DNA of 51,358 nucleotides from positions 1 through 51,358 of the forward strand of contig JAFARZ010000135.1 in NCBI GenBank assembly GCA_019245115.1. The letters are read 5' to 3'. This document shows, piece after piece, positions 8,145 through 15,639 of the stretch; position 1 is the stretch's first letter, and each line of letters opens with the position of its first letter. The position numbers and the translations under genes were made by a program. Source of the stretch: Streptosporangiaceae bacterium (lineage in GTDB: Bacteria; Actinomycetota; Actinomycetes; Streptosporangiales; Streptosporangiaceae). The notes below the pieces were generated by a model. It did no database searches. It saw only the letters and a program-made list of their open reading frames with translations, and was not told the DNA's origin.

Positions 8145-8600
8145 TTACTCGTTTGTCAGATCTTCCCATGTCCTGCCGCTGCGCACGCTCCTTGGCTGCT
8201 CGGCGACGATGTCCGAACCCGGTCGCGCGAAGTCATCACGGGTCTTGACCAGAATCCAGCGGCGCTCGCCGGTGCGGGTCAAGGCGAACCCTCCAGCCAG
8301 CTTGCTGCCCTGCAGAAAGACCGACAGATGGCCGGGCTCATCTCGGGTGATCTCGGCGGTGCCCTCATCCCAGATGATCACCGCGCCAGTGCCGCGTACC
8401 TGCCCGGCCCGGACCCCCTCATAATCACCCGCGGACAGCGAGTGGTCCTCGACCGGCACGGCCAGCCGCCGGACACCAGGATCGAGCGACGGCCCTTTGG
8501 GAACCGCCCACGACCGCAGGACATCGCCGATCCGGATCCGCAGATCAAAATGCAGCGTCGTCGCGTCGTGGAGCTGCACCACGAAGCCAGACAGGGTCAC
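8145..8600 (-). CDS. Stand-alone LigD-type 3'-phosphoesterase domain protein
   Basis: The 151-residue product matches the phosphoesterase (PE) domain of the NHEJ ligase LigD, which trims 3'-phosphates and 3'-ribonucleotides at broken DNA ends. Key motifs are present: His11, His17, Asp19 and Arg21 in 'LHDATTLHFDLRI' (usual form HxARxLHYDFR), 'SWAVPKGPS', His53 in 'VEDHSL', Tyr60 in 'GDYEG', and 'GTGAVIIWDEGTAEI'. No polymerase or ligase domain and no Ku gene is nearby, so it is a free PE protein. The start is a GTG with no Shine-Dalgarno sequence and a TAGAGT box six bases upstream, suggesting a leaderless transcript. Confidence 0.88.
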   Translation of the reverse strand: MTLSGFVVQLHDATTLHFDLRIRIGDVLRSWAVPKGPSLDPGVRRLAVPVEDHSLSAGDYEGVRAGQVRGTGAVIIWDEGTAEITRDEPGHLSVFLQGSKLAGGFALTRTGERRWILVKTRDDFARPGSDIVAEQPRSVRSGRTWEDLTNE

Positions 8601-8612
8601 GGCGCGACTCTA
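8601..8612 (-). promoter_or_regulatory. Leaderless promoter -10 box of the phosphoesterase gene
   Basis: On the minus strand TAGAGT (8612-8607) is followed by six bases and then the GTG start at 8600. This is the same box-to-start distance as at mazE and hipB. No Shine-Dalgarno-like purine run is seen. No clear -35 could be assigned. Confidence 0.45.
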
Positions 8613-8930
8613 CAGCCGAGCCGCTCACACCGCGTGCCGAGACTCAGGCGCTGCCGCGCATCACCCGGACCGCCGCCTGCCTAGCAGCCAGCCAGATGAC
8701 CAAGCGCGCAGCAGACAAGTCCTTCCCGTGCGGCGGCACATGGCTGGCTTTGGTAGCTCCCGTCCGGTCGGCCCCTTCTGCGGGGACGGACATGGCGTCC
8801 TCGTCTGCAGCCGCGAGCGTATGTCTGAAGCTGCGGAGCTTAGTGCGCCCGCGGGGTGGGTAGGACACTTGATCTTCGAGCATCCGGTGTCTCAGCAGCG
8901 GGTCGCGGTACTGGGAACGGGAGGCACGCC

Positions 8931-9731
8931 ATGACGCCAGCGGGCAGCCATGTTGTCTTCATTCACGGCCTGTGGCTGCACGCGAGCTCGTGGGCGCCGT
9001 GGACGGAACTGTTCCAGGCGGCGGGCTACGCGCCTGTGGCGCCGGGCTGGCCAGGAGACTCCGGCACTGTTGCGGAAACCCGGAGCCACCCCGATCAGGT
9101 GGCCGGGAAAGGCATTGACGATGTCGTCGAGCACTATGCGCAGATCATCGGCGGCCTGGATGCCCCGCCGATCGTAATCGGCCATTCCTTCGGCGGCCTG
9201 ATCGTCCAGCGGCTGCTGGGCCAGGACCTCGCGGCCGCGGGAGTGGCGATCGACGCGGCACCGGTCAAAGGGGTGCTCTATCTACCCCCGTCGGCGCTGC
9301 GGGTCGCCTCGATCGCATTGCGCAACCCGGCGAGCAGGAACAAGGCGGTGGCGCTGACCCCGGAGCAATTCCGCTATGGCTTCGGGAACACGCTGCCCGC
9401 GCAGGAGTCCGCCGAGCTGTACCAGCGGTGGACGGTCCCCTCGCCGGGCAAGCCGCTGTTCGAGGCCGCCGCCGCGAACCTGTCGCGGCGGTCGCCTGCC
9501 AAGGTCAACACGGGCAACAAGACCCGCGGGCCACTGCTGCTGATCGCCGGGGGCCACGACCATACCGTCCCGGCGGCGATCACCCGGTCGACGCGCAAGC
9601 TGTACCACAAGTCGCCAGCGATCACCGACCTGCGGGAGTTCAACGACCGGGGACACTCACTGACCATCGACCACGGCTGGCGCGAGATCGCGGACGAGGT
9701 GCTGAACTGGCTCAGCCAGCGGGTCAAGTAG
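8931..9731 (+). CDS. Alpha/beta hydrolase
   Basis: The 266-residue protein has an alpha/beta-hydrolase fold. The oxyanion motif is 'VVFIHGLWLHASSW', the nucleophile elbow is 'IGHSFGGLI' (Ser86), the acid is in 'LLLIAGGHDHTVP' and the base in 'FNDRGHSLTIDHGW'. The cap region after the elbow is helical and hydrophobic. The ATG at 8931 follows GGGAGG and begins just before the first beta-strand; an in-frame start at 8856 lacks these features. It resembles the actinobacterial 'alpha/beta fold hydrolase' group annotated loosely as non-haem chloroperoxidase or lysophospholipase-like, but the substrate cannot be assigned. The gene stands alone, with a long untranslated gap downstream. Confidence 0.85.
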   Translation: MTPAGSHVVFIHGLWLHASSWAPWTELFQAAGYAPVAPGWPGDSGTVAETRSHPDQVAGKGIDDVVEHYAQIIGGLDAPPIVIGHSFGGLIVQRLLGQDLAAAGVAIDAAPVKGVLYLPPSALRVASIALRNPASRNKAVALTPEQFRYGFGNTLPAQESAELYQRWTVPSPGKPLFEAAAANLSRRSPAKVNTGNKTRGPLLLIAGGHDHTVPAAITRSTRKLYHKSPAITDLREFNDRGHSLTIDHGWREIADEVLNWLSQRVK

Positions 9732-9961
9732 CCAGCAGGCGCCAGCCAGCCAGGGAAGCAAGCCCAGCCCAGGGCAAAGACAGCCAGCCGCGGCACCCGC
9801 TCACTCGTCGCCGGCCCCCAAGCCCGCAGCGCGGAAGACACCCGAAATTTGCCGGATAGAGTGCGGCTGCTCACAGCGGCTACATACGGCATTTCTGGAT
9901 AAGGCATGTTTAAGGCATTCCGGCTGACGCGTCTTTGCTCCGCCTCGCCTGGAAACTGTGC

Positions 9962-9973
9962 ATATAGCTATAT
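9962..9973. repeat. 12-bp AT-rich perfect palindrome
   Basis: ATATAGCTATAT is self-complementary and strikingly AT-rich for this genome. It lies 25 bases before the hairpin repeat at 9998. It may be an operator, a promoter -10 region or part of the repeat element; sequence alone does not decide. Confidence 0.45.
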
Positions 9974-9997
9974 AGCGGACAGGACAGACGTTCATCC

Positions 9998-10073
9998 CGC
10001 GGAAGATTAGAGCCTGATGGAAAGAAAGGCGCCGGAAACCGGCTCCCGCGCTTCCGCGGAGGCCTTTTCTTCC
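9998..10073 (+). repeat. Hairpin repeat element, copy A (terminator-like end)
   Basis: This copy shares a conserved block with the minus strand of 26515-26572. Both read GCGGAAGAT-A-GAGC-TGATGGA followed by a GGCGCCGG hairpin and both end in CTTTTCTTCC. In copy A a second, imperfect stem (GGCTCCCGCG with CGCGGAGGCC) precedes the T-rich tail, so the plus strand may terminate transcription. The two copies are in opposite orientation, 16.5 kb apart. No gene is encoded; the element lies in a gap of about 900 bases. Confidence 0.55.
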
Positions 10074-10243
10074 ACATCCTCCCGGCACCGGAAACCGGAC
10101 ATAGCCGGAGCACGGGGCAAAATGCCAATCAATCAGGCCGCGCAGCTAAGCCACACTCACACGCCGCATATCGGCCGGGTCCACCTGGCTGTGACAACGT
10201 TCGCCGATGCGATGCGCAGGCCGGTGCGGTCAGCGCCGTCTCC

Positions 10244-10281
10244 GCGGAAACGTGTCACGCAATTGCGCGACGCGTTTCCGC
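10244..10281. repeat. Nested inverted repeat (9-bp arms around a 10-bp palindrome)
   Basis: Perfect arms GCGGAAACG (10244-10252) and CGTTTCCGC (10273-10281) enclose the self-complementary CGCAATTGCG. Such a cross-shaped structure could be a protein-binding site or a transcription terminator without a T-tract. It lies in the gap between the hydrolase gene and the decayed gene at 10335. Confidence 0.45.
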
Positions 10282-10334
10282 CGGGACCGTCCGGTCATGC
10301 CGCGACGGGCGCTTGCGGGTAGCGACATACTGGC

Positions 10335-10643
10335 ATGACCGAGCCGGACGCGCCCGAGGCGGGCCGGGTTCACAGCTTTCCCGCCAGGCCACCCGTTTAG
10401 GACGGACTCGCTCGCATCGTGGCCGCCGGCGGCAGACGGAGGGCCCTGAATTCCTGCTACGAGGAGGCGGCAGATCCCGGCTTTGCCCGCCTGGTGACGG
10501 GGCGACGCCGATTTCCGCGGTCAGTATCTCCGGCACCTGAGGCGGCTGGCCGACCGGGCCCGATCCGGCGGAGCCTGGCGAACGCACGCTCAGGCCGCCG
10601 ATCGGGCGAGGAGGCCGGACCGCCGTATGCTCTTCAGCCGCTG
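10335..10643 (+). pseudogene. Decayed small protein gene (nonsense plus frameshift)
   Basis: From the ATG at 10335 the frame reads 'MTEPDAPEAGRVHSFPARPPV', meets an in-frame TAG at 10398-10400, then continues 'DGLARIVAAGGRRRALNSCYEEAADPGFARLVTG'. One frame over it continues sensibly as 'ADFRGQYLRHLRRLADRARSGGAW'. Together these form a coherent helical protein of about 85 residues with one nonsense codon and one frameshift near 10505. The family is not recognised. The 3' end runs into the end of the convergent oxidoreductase gene. Confidence 0.45.
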
Positions 10644-11503
10644 ACGGTCCTGGCGGCATCGGCTGCCGTGGCCAGGGCGGCCAGGTGGTCATCGACGGTT
10701 GTCAGGCCGACCCCCATGGTATTGACCGACAGGTGCGTGGCGCCCGCGTCTTGCCACTGCCGCATGGCCGACACCAGCTTGTCCTGGTCTTCCTGCCAGT
10801 GCAGGCGCCCTTCCATGCCGAGGCTGGCCGGATCACGGCCGGCTTCGGCGGCCGCCTCGGTCACGATCTGGCGGGCCTGGTCGAGCTCCGGGCCCGGAGA
10901 CATCTGCGGGAACCAGCCGTCGGCAAGCCGCCCGGCGCGGCGGTACGCGCGCGGCGACTGAGCTCCAATCCACACCGGGATCGGCTGCTGCACCGGCATC
11001 GGCGCCAGGCCCGCGCCGGTAATCTGGTCGAAGGTCCCGCTGAACGTCACGGCCTGCTCGGTCCACAGCCGGCGCAGCAGCGTGATCTGCTCGTCCAGGC
11101 GTCTGCCTCGGGTGCCGAAGTCCTGGCCCAGGGCCTCGTACTCCACGCGGTTCCAGCCGATACCCACCCCCAGCCGGAACTTCCCGCCGGTGAGCAGATC
11201 CACCTCGGCGGCCTGCTTAGCGACCAGAGCGGTCTGCCGCTGCGGCAAGATGATGATCCCGGTAACCAGTTCCATGGACGTCACCGCGGCCAGGAAGCCG
11301 TAGAGGACCATCGGCTCGTGAAAGGTGGTGTGCACGTCATACGGACCGTCCCAGCCCTCGTGCACCGCAGGGTCCGCGCCCACCACGTGGTCGTAGGCCA
11401 GCACATGGGTAAACCCGAGTTCCTCGGCCCGCTGCGCGTAAGCGCGCACCGCGCCTGCGTCGCCGCCCAGTTCGGTCTGCGGGAACACCACACCGATCCG
11501 CAT
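10634..11503 (-). CDS. LLM class F420-dependent oxidoreductase
   Basis: The 289-residue product is a luciferase-like monooxygenase (TIM-barrel) family protein of the type that uses coenzyme F420 in actinobacteria. Visible hallmarks are 'MRIGVVFPQTELGGDAGAVRAYAQRAEELGFTHVLAYDHVVG', 'TGIIILPQRQTALVAKQAAEVDLLTGGKFRLGVGIGWNRVEYEALGQDFGTRGRRLDEQITLLRRLW' and 'PIPVWIGAQSPRAYRRAGRLADGWFPQ'. The start ATG follows GGGAGG at a good distance. It appears complete and monocistronic. It may instead use FMN; the cofactor is inferred from the family. Substrate unknown. Confidence 0.9.
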   Translation of the reverse strand: MRIGVVFPQTELGGDAGAVRAYAQRAEELGFTHVLAYDHVVGADPAVHEGWDGPYDVHTTFHEPMVLYGFLAAVTSMELVTGIIILPQRQTALVAKQAAEVDLLTGGKFRLGVGIGWNRVEYEALGQDFGTRGRRLDEQITLLRRLWTEQAVTFSGTFDQITGAGLAPMPVQQPIPVWIGAQSPRAYRRAGRLADGWFPQMSPGPELDQARQIVTEAAAEAGRDPASLGMEGRLHWQEDQDKLVSAMRQWQDAGATHLSVNTMGVGLTTVDDHLAALATAADAARTVSG

Positions 11504-11859
11504 GCCACCTCCCGATCCCGAAGATTATCTGAGACGGCGGGGAAATGTTCTGGTCATGTTCGTAGCGGCCCGCTGCCGGGCGATGATCTGGTGTGGAGAC
11601 TCAGCCGGGCGCTTGGGGTGCCGAGCCGGTGTGCTGCTTCATTACCGGACAGGCGCTCGCCCAAGACCCTCCGGGAACCTCGTCGGACTGTTCCAGCCCA
11701 TCCTGCCCGAACCGCGCGAACGTAGCGCATTCGACCAGCAAGACCGTGTATCAGCAGGGGCCGACTCTCCACCGACTCTCCTCTGCTTGTGTGTGGATCC
11801 AAGTCCGAAGCTGCGCTACAGCACGGTAGCCACGTCGACGTCGCAGTCGGACCTGACGA

Positions 11860-12302
11860 CCGTGGCCCCGTTTTTGTTCTGGCTGATGTTCCGCAATGTC
11901 GCCTCTGACGGGTTCGTGTTCGAGGACCCGTCCCGCGCGGGTGTCGTGTCGGCGCCGGGATGCGTCCTTGCCTCGCCGTCATGGGAGAACACCCAGACGC
12001 ACGTGGCCCAGGACTACGTCTACAACTGGACGCGCGATGCCGCGGTCGTCGCGATCGAGCTGGCGAACGGCACGCCGCCGACCCCCCAGCCGCTGGCCGA
12101 CTACGTGCGGTTCGCGCAGGCCTGCCAGGCCTCCGGCGGCAACGCCGACCACTTCGACCGCGGGTCGTTCTTGATCAACGGCGCCTTCCGGGACGGCTGG
12201 ACCGACCAGACCGACGGGCCCGCGCTCCAGACACTGGCGATCCTGCTCAGCAACCTGTCCTGGAGCTACGCGTCGTTCCTGTCAGCCATCCGGGCCAGGT
12301 AA
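11860..12302 (+). pseudogene. Fragment of a GH15 glucoamylase-like gene
   Basis: About 147 residues match the start of the (alpha/alpha)6 catalytic domain of GH15 enzymes: 'FLFWLMFRNVASDGFVFEDPSRAGVVSAPGCVLASPS', 'DYVYNWTRDAAVVAIEL', 'PLADYVRFAQACQ', 'DGPALQTLAIL'. After this the sequence diverges and stops at 12302, so both catalytic glutamates expected downstream are missing. No signal peptide or start with a ribosome binding site is found upstream; the 350 bases before it show no gene. It is best read as a truncated remnant of a secreted glucan-degrading enzyme. Confidence 0.7.
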
Positions 12303-12320
12303 CGCGCGGCAACTGGCTGG

Positions 12321-12348
12321 TGTCCCGTGCGCGGCCGCTCGTTCGTGG
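12321..12348 (+). promoter_or_regulatory. Putative ECF42-type sigma promoter, copy 1
   Basis: TGTCCC-N17-CGTGG lies 33 bases before the DGPF gene start. Its 3' 18 bases (GCGGCCGCTCGTTCGTGG) recur exactly at 13901-13918, before the last gene of the cluster, with the TGTCCC element at the same distance. The published ECF42 motif is TGTCGA with a CG-containing -10 after 16-17 bases, so the -35 core and spacing agree. Assignment to the adjacent sigma factor is inference. Confidence 0.6.
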
Positions 12349-12381
12349 TGTAGGTAAGAGCTATTGACCGCGGAGGTGGCA

Positions 12382-12720
12382 ATGCAGTACGCCCTGATGA
12401 TCTACGGCGACCCCAGCTACTACGACTCGATGCCGGATGCTGAGGTGGAGGCGACGCGCGCCGAGTTTCAGGCGGTGGCCGCCGATCCCCGGTGCGTCGG
12501 CACGATGCAGCTGAAGCCGCCCGAGACGGCGACCTGCGTGCGGGTGGCCGGGGGGCGGACGCTGATGACCGACGGCCCGTTCGCCGACACCAAGGAGGTG
12601 CTCGGCGGGGTGTACGTGATCGAGGCGGACAATCTGGATGAGGTGCTCGAGCTGGCGGCGCGCATCCCGGCTGCGCGGCTCGGCGGGTTGGTGGAGGTAA
12701 GGCCGGTGGAGCAAGGCTGA
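12382..12720 (+). CDS. DGPF (YCII-related) domain protein
   Basis: The 112-residue product starts at an ATG preceded by GGAGGTG. It shows the YCII-related fold and the eponymous DGPF motif: 'MQYALMIYGDPSYYDS', then 'TLMTDGPFADTKEVLGGVYVIEADNLDEVLELAARIPAARLGGLVEVRPV'. DGPF proteins are the conserved partners of ECF42 sigma factors and commonly sit next to them; their biochemical role is unknown. The stop overlaps the probable start of the sigma factor gene (CTGA), so the two are likely translationally coupled. A putative sigma-dependent promoter lies 33 bases upstream. Confidence 0.92.
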   Translation: MQYALMIYGDPSYYDSMPDAEVEATRAEFQAVAADPRCVGTMQLKPPETATCVRVAGGRTLMTDGPFADTKEVLGGVYVIEADNLDEVLELAARIPAARLGGLVEVRPVEQG

Positions 12721-13883
12721 GCGCACTGGAGCAGGTCTTCCGGGACGAGTGGGGCCGGGTGCTGGCCTCGCTGGTCGGGTTCCTCGGCGACTTCGACAGG
12801 GCCGAGGAAGCGGCGCAGGAGGCGTTCGCGATCGCTGCGGAGCGCTGGCCCGCGTCGGGGGTGCCGCCCAATCCGGGTGCTTGGCTGGTGACGACGGCCC
12901 GCAACCGGGCGATCGACCGGATCCGCCGGGAACGCACCCTGGCCGGGAAGATCCACCTGCTGCCGGCGCCGGAGCCCGTCATGGACGAGTTCGACGACGA
13001 CACCGTGATAAAGGACGAACGGCTCGAGCTGATCTTCACCTGCTGCCACCCGGCGCTGCCGCTGGACGGGCAGGTGGCGCTCACGCTGCGGGCCCTGGGC
13101 GGCCTGGAGACCGCCGAAATCGCCCGGGCGTTCCTGGTCTGTGAGGAGACCATGAAGCGCCGCCTTACCCGCGCCAAGGCCAAGATCAAGGCGACCGGGA
13201 TCCCGTTCGCCGTTCCCGGCGCGCACCTGCTTCCCGACCGCCTCGACGCGGTGCTGGCCGTCATCTACCTGATCTTCAACGAGGGCTACAGCGGCCGGAT
13301 CGACCTCGCCGCCGAAGCCATCCGCCTGGGGCGGGTGCTCGTCACGCTCATGCCGGACGAGCCGGAGGCGCACGGGCTGCTCGCGCTGATGATGATCCCG
13401 CACGCCCGGCGGCGGGCCCGGTTCTCCGGCGAGGATCTCGTACTGCTCGAAGACCAGGACCGGTCGCTGTGGGATCACGCGCAGATCGCGGCGGGACGGG
13501 CGGTGCTGGACCGGGCGGTCGCACTCGGCGGCCGCGGCGCCTACGTGATCCAGGCGGCGATCGCGTCACTGCAGGCCGCCGAGCGGATCGACTGGCCTCA
13601 GGTCGCCGGGCTGTACCGGCGGCTGGCCGAACTCACCGGCTCCCTGGTGGTCGAGCTGAACCGCGCCGTGGCGGTCGCCCAGGCCGGTGACCCGGCCGCG
13701 GCGCTGAGCGCGGTCGACCGCCTCGACCTGGACGGCTACCTGTATTTCCACTCGACCCGCGGTGAGCTGCTGCGGCGTCTCGGCCGCGACGCCGAGGCCC
13801 GGGCGGCGTACCGCCGGGCGCTGGAGCTGGCCATCTCGACCCCCGAGCGGCGGTTCCTGGCCAGGCAGCTCGAAGAGATCTGA
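12717..13883 (+). CDS. ECF42-like RNA polymerase sigma factor with C-terminal TPR-like domain
   Basis: The product has sigma region 2 ('VFRDEWGRVLASLVGFLGDFDRAEEAAQEAFAIAAERWP', 'NPGAWLVTTARNRAIDRIRRE'), sigma region 4 ('LTLRALGGLETAEIARAFLVCEETMKRRLTRAKAKIK') and a C-terminal helical domain of about 200 residues ('AVIYLIFNEGYS', 'ELNRAVAVAQAGDPAAALSAVDRL', 'AYRRALELA') as in ECF42 and related long ECF factors. No anti-sigma gene is adjacent; in this group the C-terminal domain is thought to control activity. No ATG exists before region 2. A CTG at 12717, overlapping the DGPF stop and preceded by GGTGGAG, gives the full domain (388 residues); the first GTG (12759) would cut into region 2. Confidence 0.88.
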   Translation: MSALEQVFRDEWGRVLASLVGFLGDFDRAEEAAQEAFAIAAERWPASGVPPNPGAWLVTTARNRAIDRIRRERTLAGKIHLLPAPEPVMDEFDDDTVIKDERLELIFTCCHPALPLDGQVALTLRALGGLETAEIARAFLVCEETMKRRLTRAKAKIKATGIPFAVPGAHLLPDRLDAVLAVIYLIFNEGYSGRIDLAAEAIRLGRVLVTLMPDEPEAHGLLALMMIPHARRRARFSGEDLVLLEDQDRSLWDHAQIAAGRAVLDRAVALGGRGAYVIQAAIASLQAAERIDWPQVAGLYRRLAELTGSLVVELNRAVAVAQAGDPAAALSAVDRLDLDGYLYFHSTRGELLRRLGRDAEARAAYRRALELAISTPERRFLARQLEEI

Positions 13884-13890
13884 CCCAGGC

Positions 13891-13918
13891 TGTCCCCCGG
13901 GCGGCCGCTCGTTCGTGG
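13891..13918 (+). promoter_or_regulatory. Putative ECF42-type sigma promoter, copy 2
   Basis: TGTCCC-N17-CGTGG begins eight bases after the sigma factor stop and ends 40 bases before the next start. The 3' 18 bases are identical to copy 1, although the surrounding sequence is not. The repeat argues for shared control of the first and last gene of the cluster. Confidence 0.6.
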
Positions 13919-13958
13919 CCCTGACGAAGTCCACTCCGGCACGGAAGGAAATGGGTCA

Positions 13959-14258
13959 ATGAACTTCTTGATGGTGACGTCCAAGGTCAAGGAAGAATAC
14001 GTCGCCGAGGCGGAAGCGGCCACTGACAAGCTCATCAAGGCACTCGAGCGCGAGCAGCCCGCGGGCGTGCGGTACGCCGTGACCAGGCTCAGCGACGGTG
14101 TCACGATTCTCGCATTCCTGGCGCTTGAGCCCGGTCAGGAGCATCCGCTGCGCACGCTTCCCGAGTACACCGAGCTCCTGGAAAAATTCGAACCGTGGCG
14201 GGCGGAGCCGGCTACGGCGGCCACCATGACGGTCCTCGGCTCCTACCACCTGTTCTGA
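13959..14258 (+). CDS. Small ABM-like (dimeric alpha/beta barrel) protein
   Basis: The 99-residue protein ('MNFLMVTSKVKEEYVAEAEAATDKLIKALEREQPAGVRYAVTRLSDGVTILAFLAL', then 'LRTLPEYTELLEKFEPWRAEPATAATMTVLGSYHLF') has the strand-helix-strand-helix order of antibiotic biosynthesis monooxygenase-like barrels, the same fold superfamily as the DGPF protein upstream. AAGGAAA precedes the ATG. The exact family is unnamed to me. The promoter-like motif before it matches that of the DGPF gene, suggesting it belongs to the same sigma regulon. A hairpin terminator follows 19 bases after the stop. Confidence 0.75.
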   Translation: MNFLMVTSKVKEEYVAEAEAATDKLIKALEREQPAGVRYAVTRLSDGVTILAFLALEPGQEHPLRTLPEYTELLEKFEPWRAEPATAATMTVLGSYHLF

Positions 14259-14277
14259 GCGATTACGGGATGAAGCA

Positions 14278-14325
14278 CCACCGTCCGTTCGTTATAAAGA
14301 TCCTTTTAAAACGAACGGACGGTGG
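14278..14325. terminator. Bidirectional terminator with 16-bp perfect arms
   Basis: CCACCGTCCGTTCGTT (14278-14293) pairs perfectly with its reverse complement at 14310-14325, and the 16-base AT-rich loop contains TTTTA and complementary AAAG. It sits between the stops of two convergent genes (14258 plus, 14340 minus), where it can stop transcription from both sides. The arm sequence recurs elsewhere in the window after other stop codons. Confidence 0.75.
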
Positions 14326-14339
14326 TTACTCCTCTCAGG

Positions 14340-15464
14340 TCAGTGGCACAGACCTGGCGGTATGGACGTCGCGCAGAAGTTGGCGATGAACCGGACGCCG
14401 GTTCCGGTGCCGTCCCACACGAGGTCGGCGGGATGGTTGCGGAAGGCGACGTTACCGGCGATCGTGTCGAAGTTGGGGTTGCTTCCGTGGGTGAGCGCGC
14501 GGGCGCTCGCGACCACGATGCCGCCGGAGTTGATCTGCCTGCCGCTGTTGCCTATCACGCTGTTGTGCGCCACGAGGGTATGGGTCGCGCCCAGCAGCAG
14601 GATGCCGCCGCCCTGGAGGTTCACCGGTGTGTCTCCGTGCTTCGGGCAGAACTTGTTATTGCGGGACACGCTGTTGCGGGTGACGACGGCGTTCCCCGCC
14701 CCTCCGGGCTGGCCGTCGTCGAGGACCATGATGCCTTCGCAGTTTCCGGTGAGCCGGTTGGCGGCGACCAGGACCTGCCGGGCGTGCCGGACGAAGACCC
14801 CGAACTGGTTGCCGAAGGCCAGGTCATCGCGCACCACCGTGTCGGCATCTGGCGAGTCGCCGACGTAGAACCCGGCTTCGTCGTTGCCGATCGCGGTGTC
14901 GCGGGCGAACAGGGTCTTCGTGGAAACGAACCGGGAGATGCCGTAGTCGCCGTCATTGACGGCCACGACCCTGGTCACCGTCAGCCGGTCGGTCCCGTAG
15001 CCGAACACCCCGTTGGCGGGGAACCCGCGGACCAGCAGGCCGGTCACGGTGTCGCAGCGGACCGGCGTGATCACCGCGCCGGTTTTGGTGTTGACCTTCT
15101 TCGCCAGGATGCAGATCCCGGTCGGCCCGAACGCGGCATTGCACGGCGTCTTCGGGAACTTCGCCGGAGGGACCAGAACCGTCCCTCCGTAGAAATCTCC
15201 GGATCCGCGCAGGGTGATCCCGTCCGTGCGTATCTGGACGCTCTGGTGGTACACGCCCGGCTTGACCAGGACCGTGTCGCCGGGACTGGCCTGGTCGACC
15301 GCGGCCTGGATCGACTGACCCGGGCCCACCACGATCGTTCTCGGTACCCCTGCTGATGCCACCGCTGATGCCGCCGTTGCTGATGCCGCCGCGCCCGAGC
15401 TGAGCGCGATTCCGAGCCCAGCCGCGCATGCTGCGATGATCATTCGTCGCATACTTTTCCCCAC
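14340..15464 (-). CDS. Secreted right-handed parallel beta-helix repeat protein
   Basis: The 374-residue product has a signal peptide ('MRRMIIAACAAGLGIALSSGAAASA'; a start at 15452 is as likely as 15464) and then the NosD/pectin-lyase-like pattern: 'TIVVGPGQSIQAAVDQASPGDTVLVKPGVYHQSVQIRTDGITLRG' followed by coils such as 'NDEAGFYVGDSPDADTVVRDDLAFGNQFGVFVRHARQVLVAANRLTGNCEGI' and 'HNSVIGNSGRQINSGGIVV'. Several Cys pairs suggest disulfides. Proteins of this type bind or cleave polysaccharides, but no catalytic residues of known lyases could be assigned. It is convergent with the small ABM-like gene and ends at the shared terminator. Confidence 0.85.
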   Translation of the reverse strand: MGKSMRRMIIAACAAGLGIALSSGAAASATAASAVASAGVPRTIVVGPGQSIQAAVDQASPGDTVLVKPGVYHQSVQIRTDGITLRGSGDFYGGTVLVPPAKFPKTPCNAAFGPTGICILAKKVNTKTGAVITPVRCDTVTGLLVRGFPANGVFGYGTDRLTVTRVVAVNDGDYGISRFVSTKTLFARDTAIGNDEAGFYVGDSPDADTVVRDDLAFGNQFGVFVRHARQVLVAANRLTGNCEGIMVLDDGQPGGAGNAVVTRNSVSRNNKFCPKHGDTPVNLQGGGILLLGATHTLVAHNSVIGNSGRQINSGGIVVASARALTHGSNPNFDTIAGNVAFRNHPADLVWDGTGTGVRFIANFCATSIPPGLCH

Positions 15465-15639
15465 TCCCCGATGACGGAATGCCCCCCAGATGAGCAGGTA
15501 GAACCGCTCCCCCCATGGCGGGCATTCGACCTAGTCAGAGCCTCACGCTAACCCGGGCCCAGACTGCGGGACAAGCCCCCGGGAGAATGTTGATATCAAT
15601 ATCGTTACGGGTTGTGTACTTACCGTGTGGGCGGTAAGG

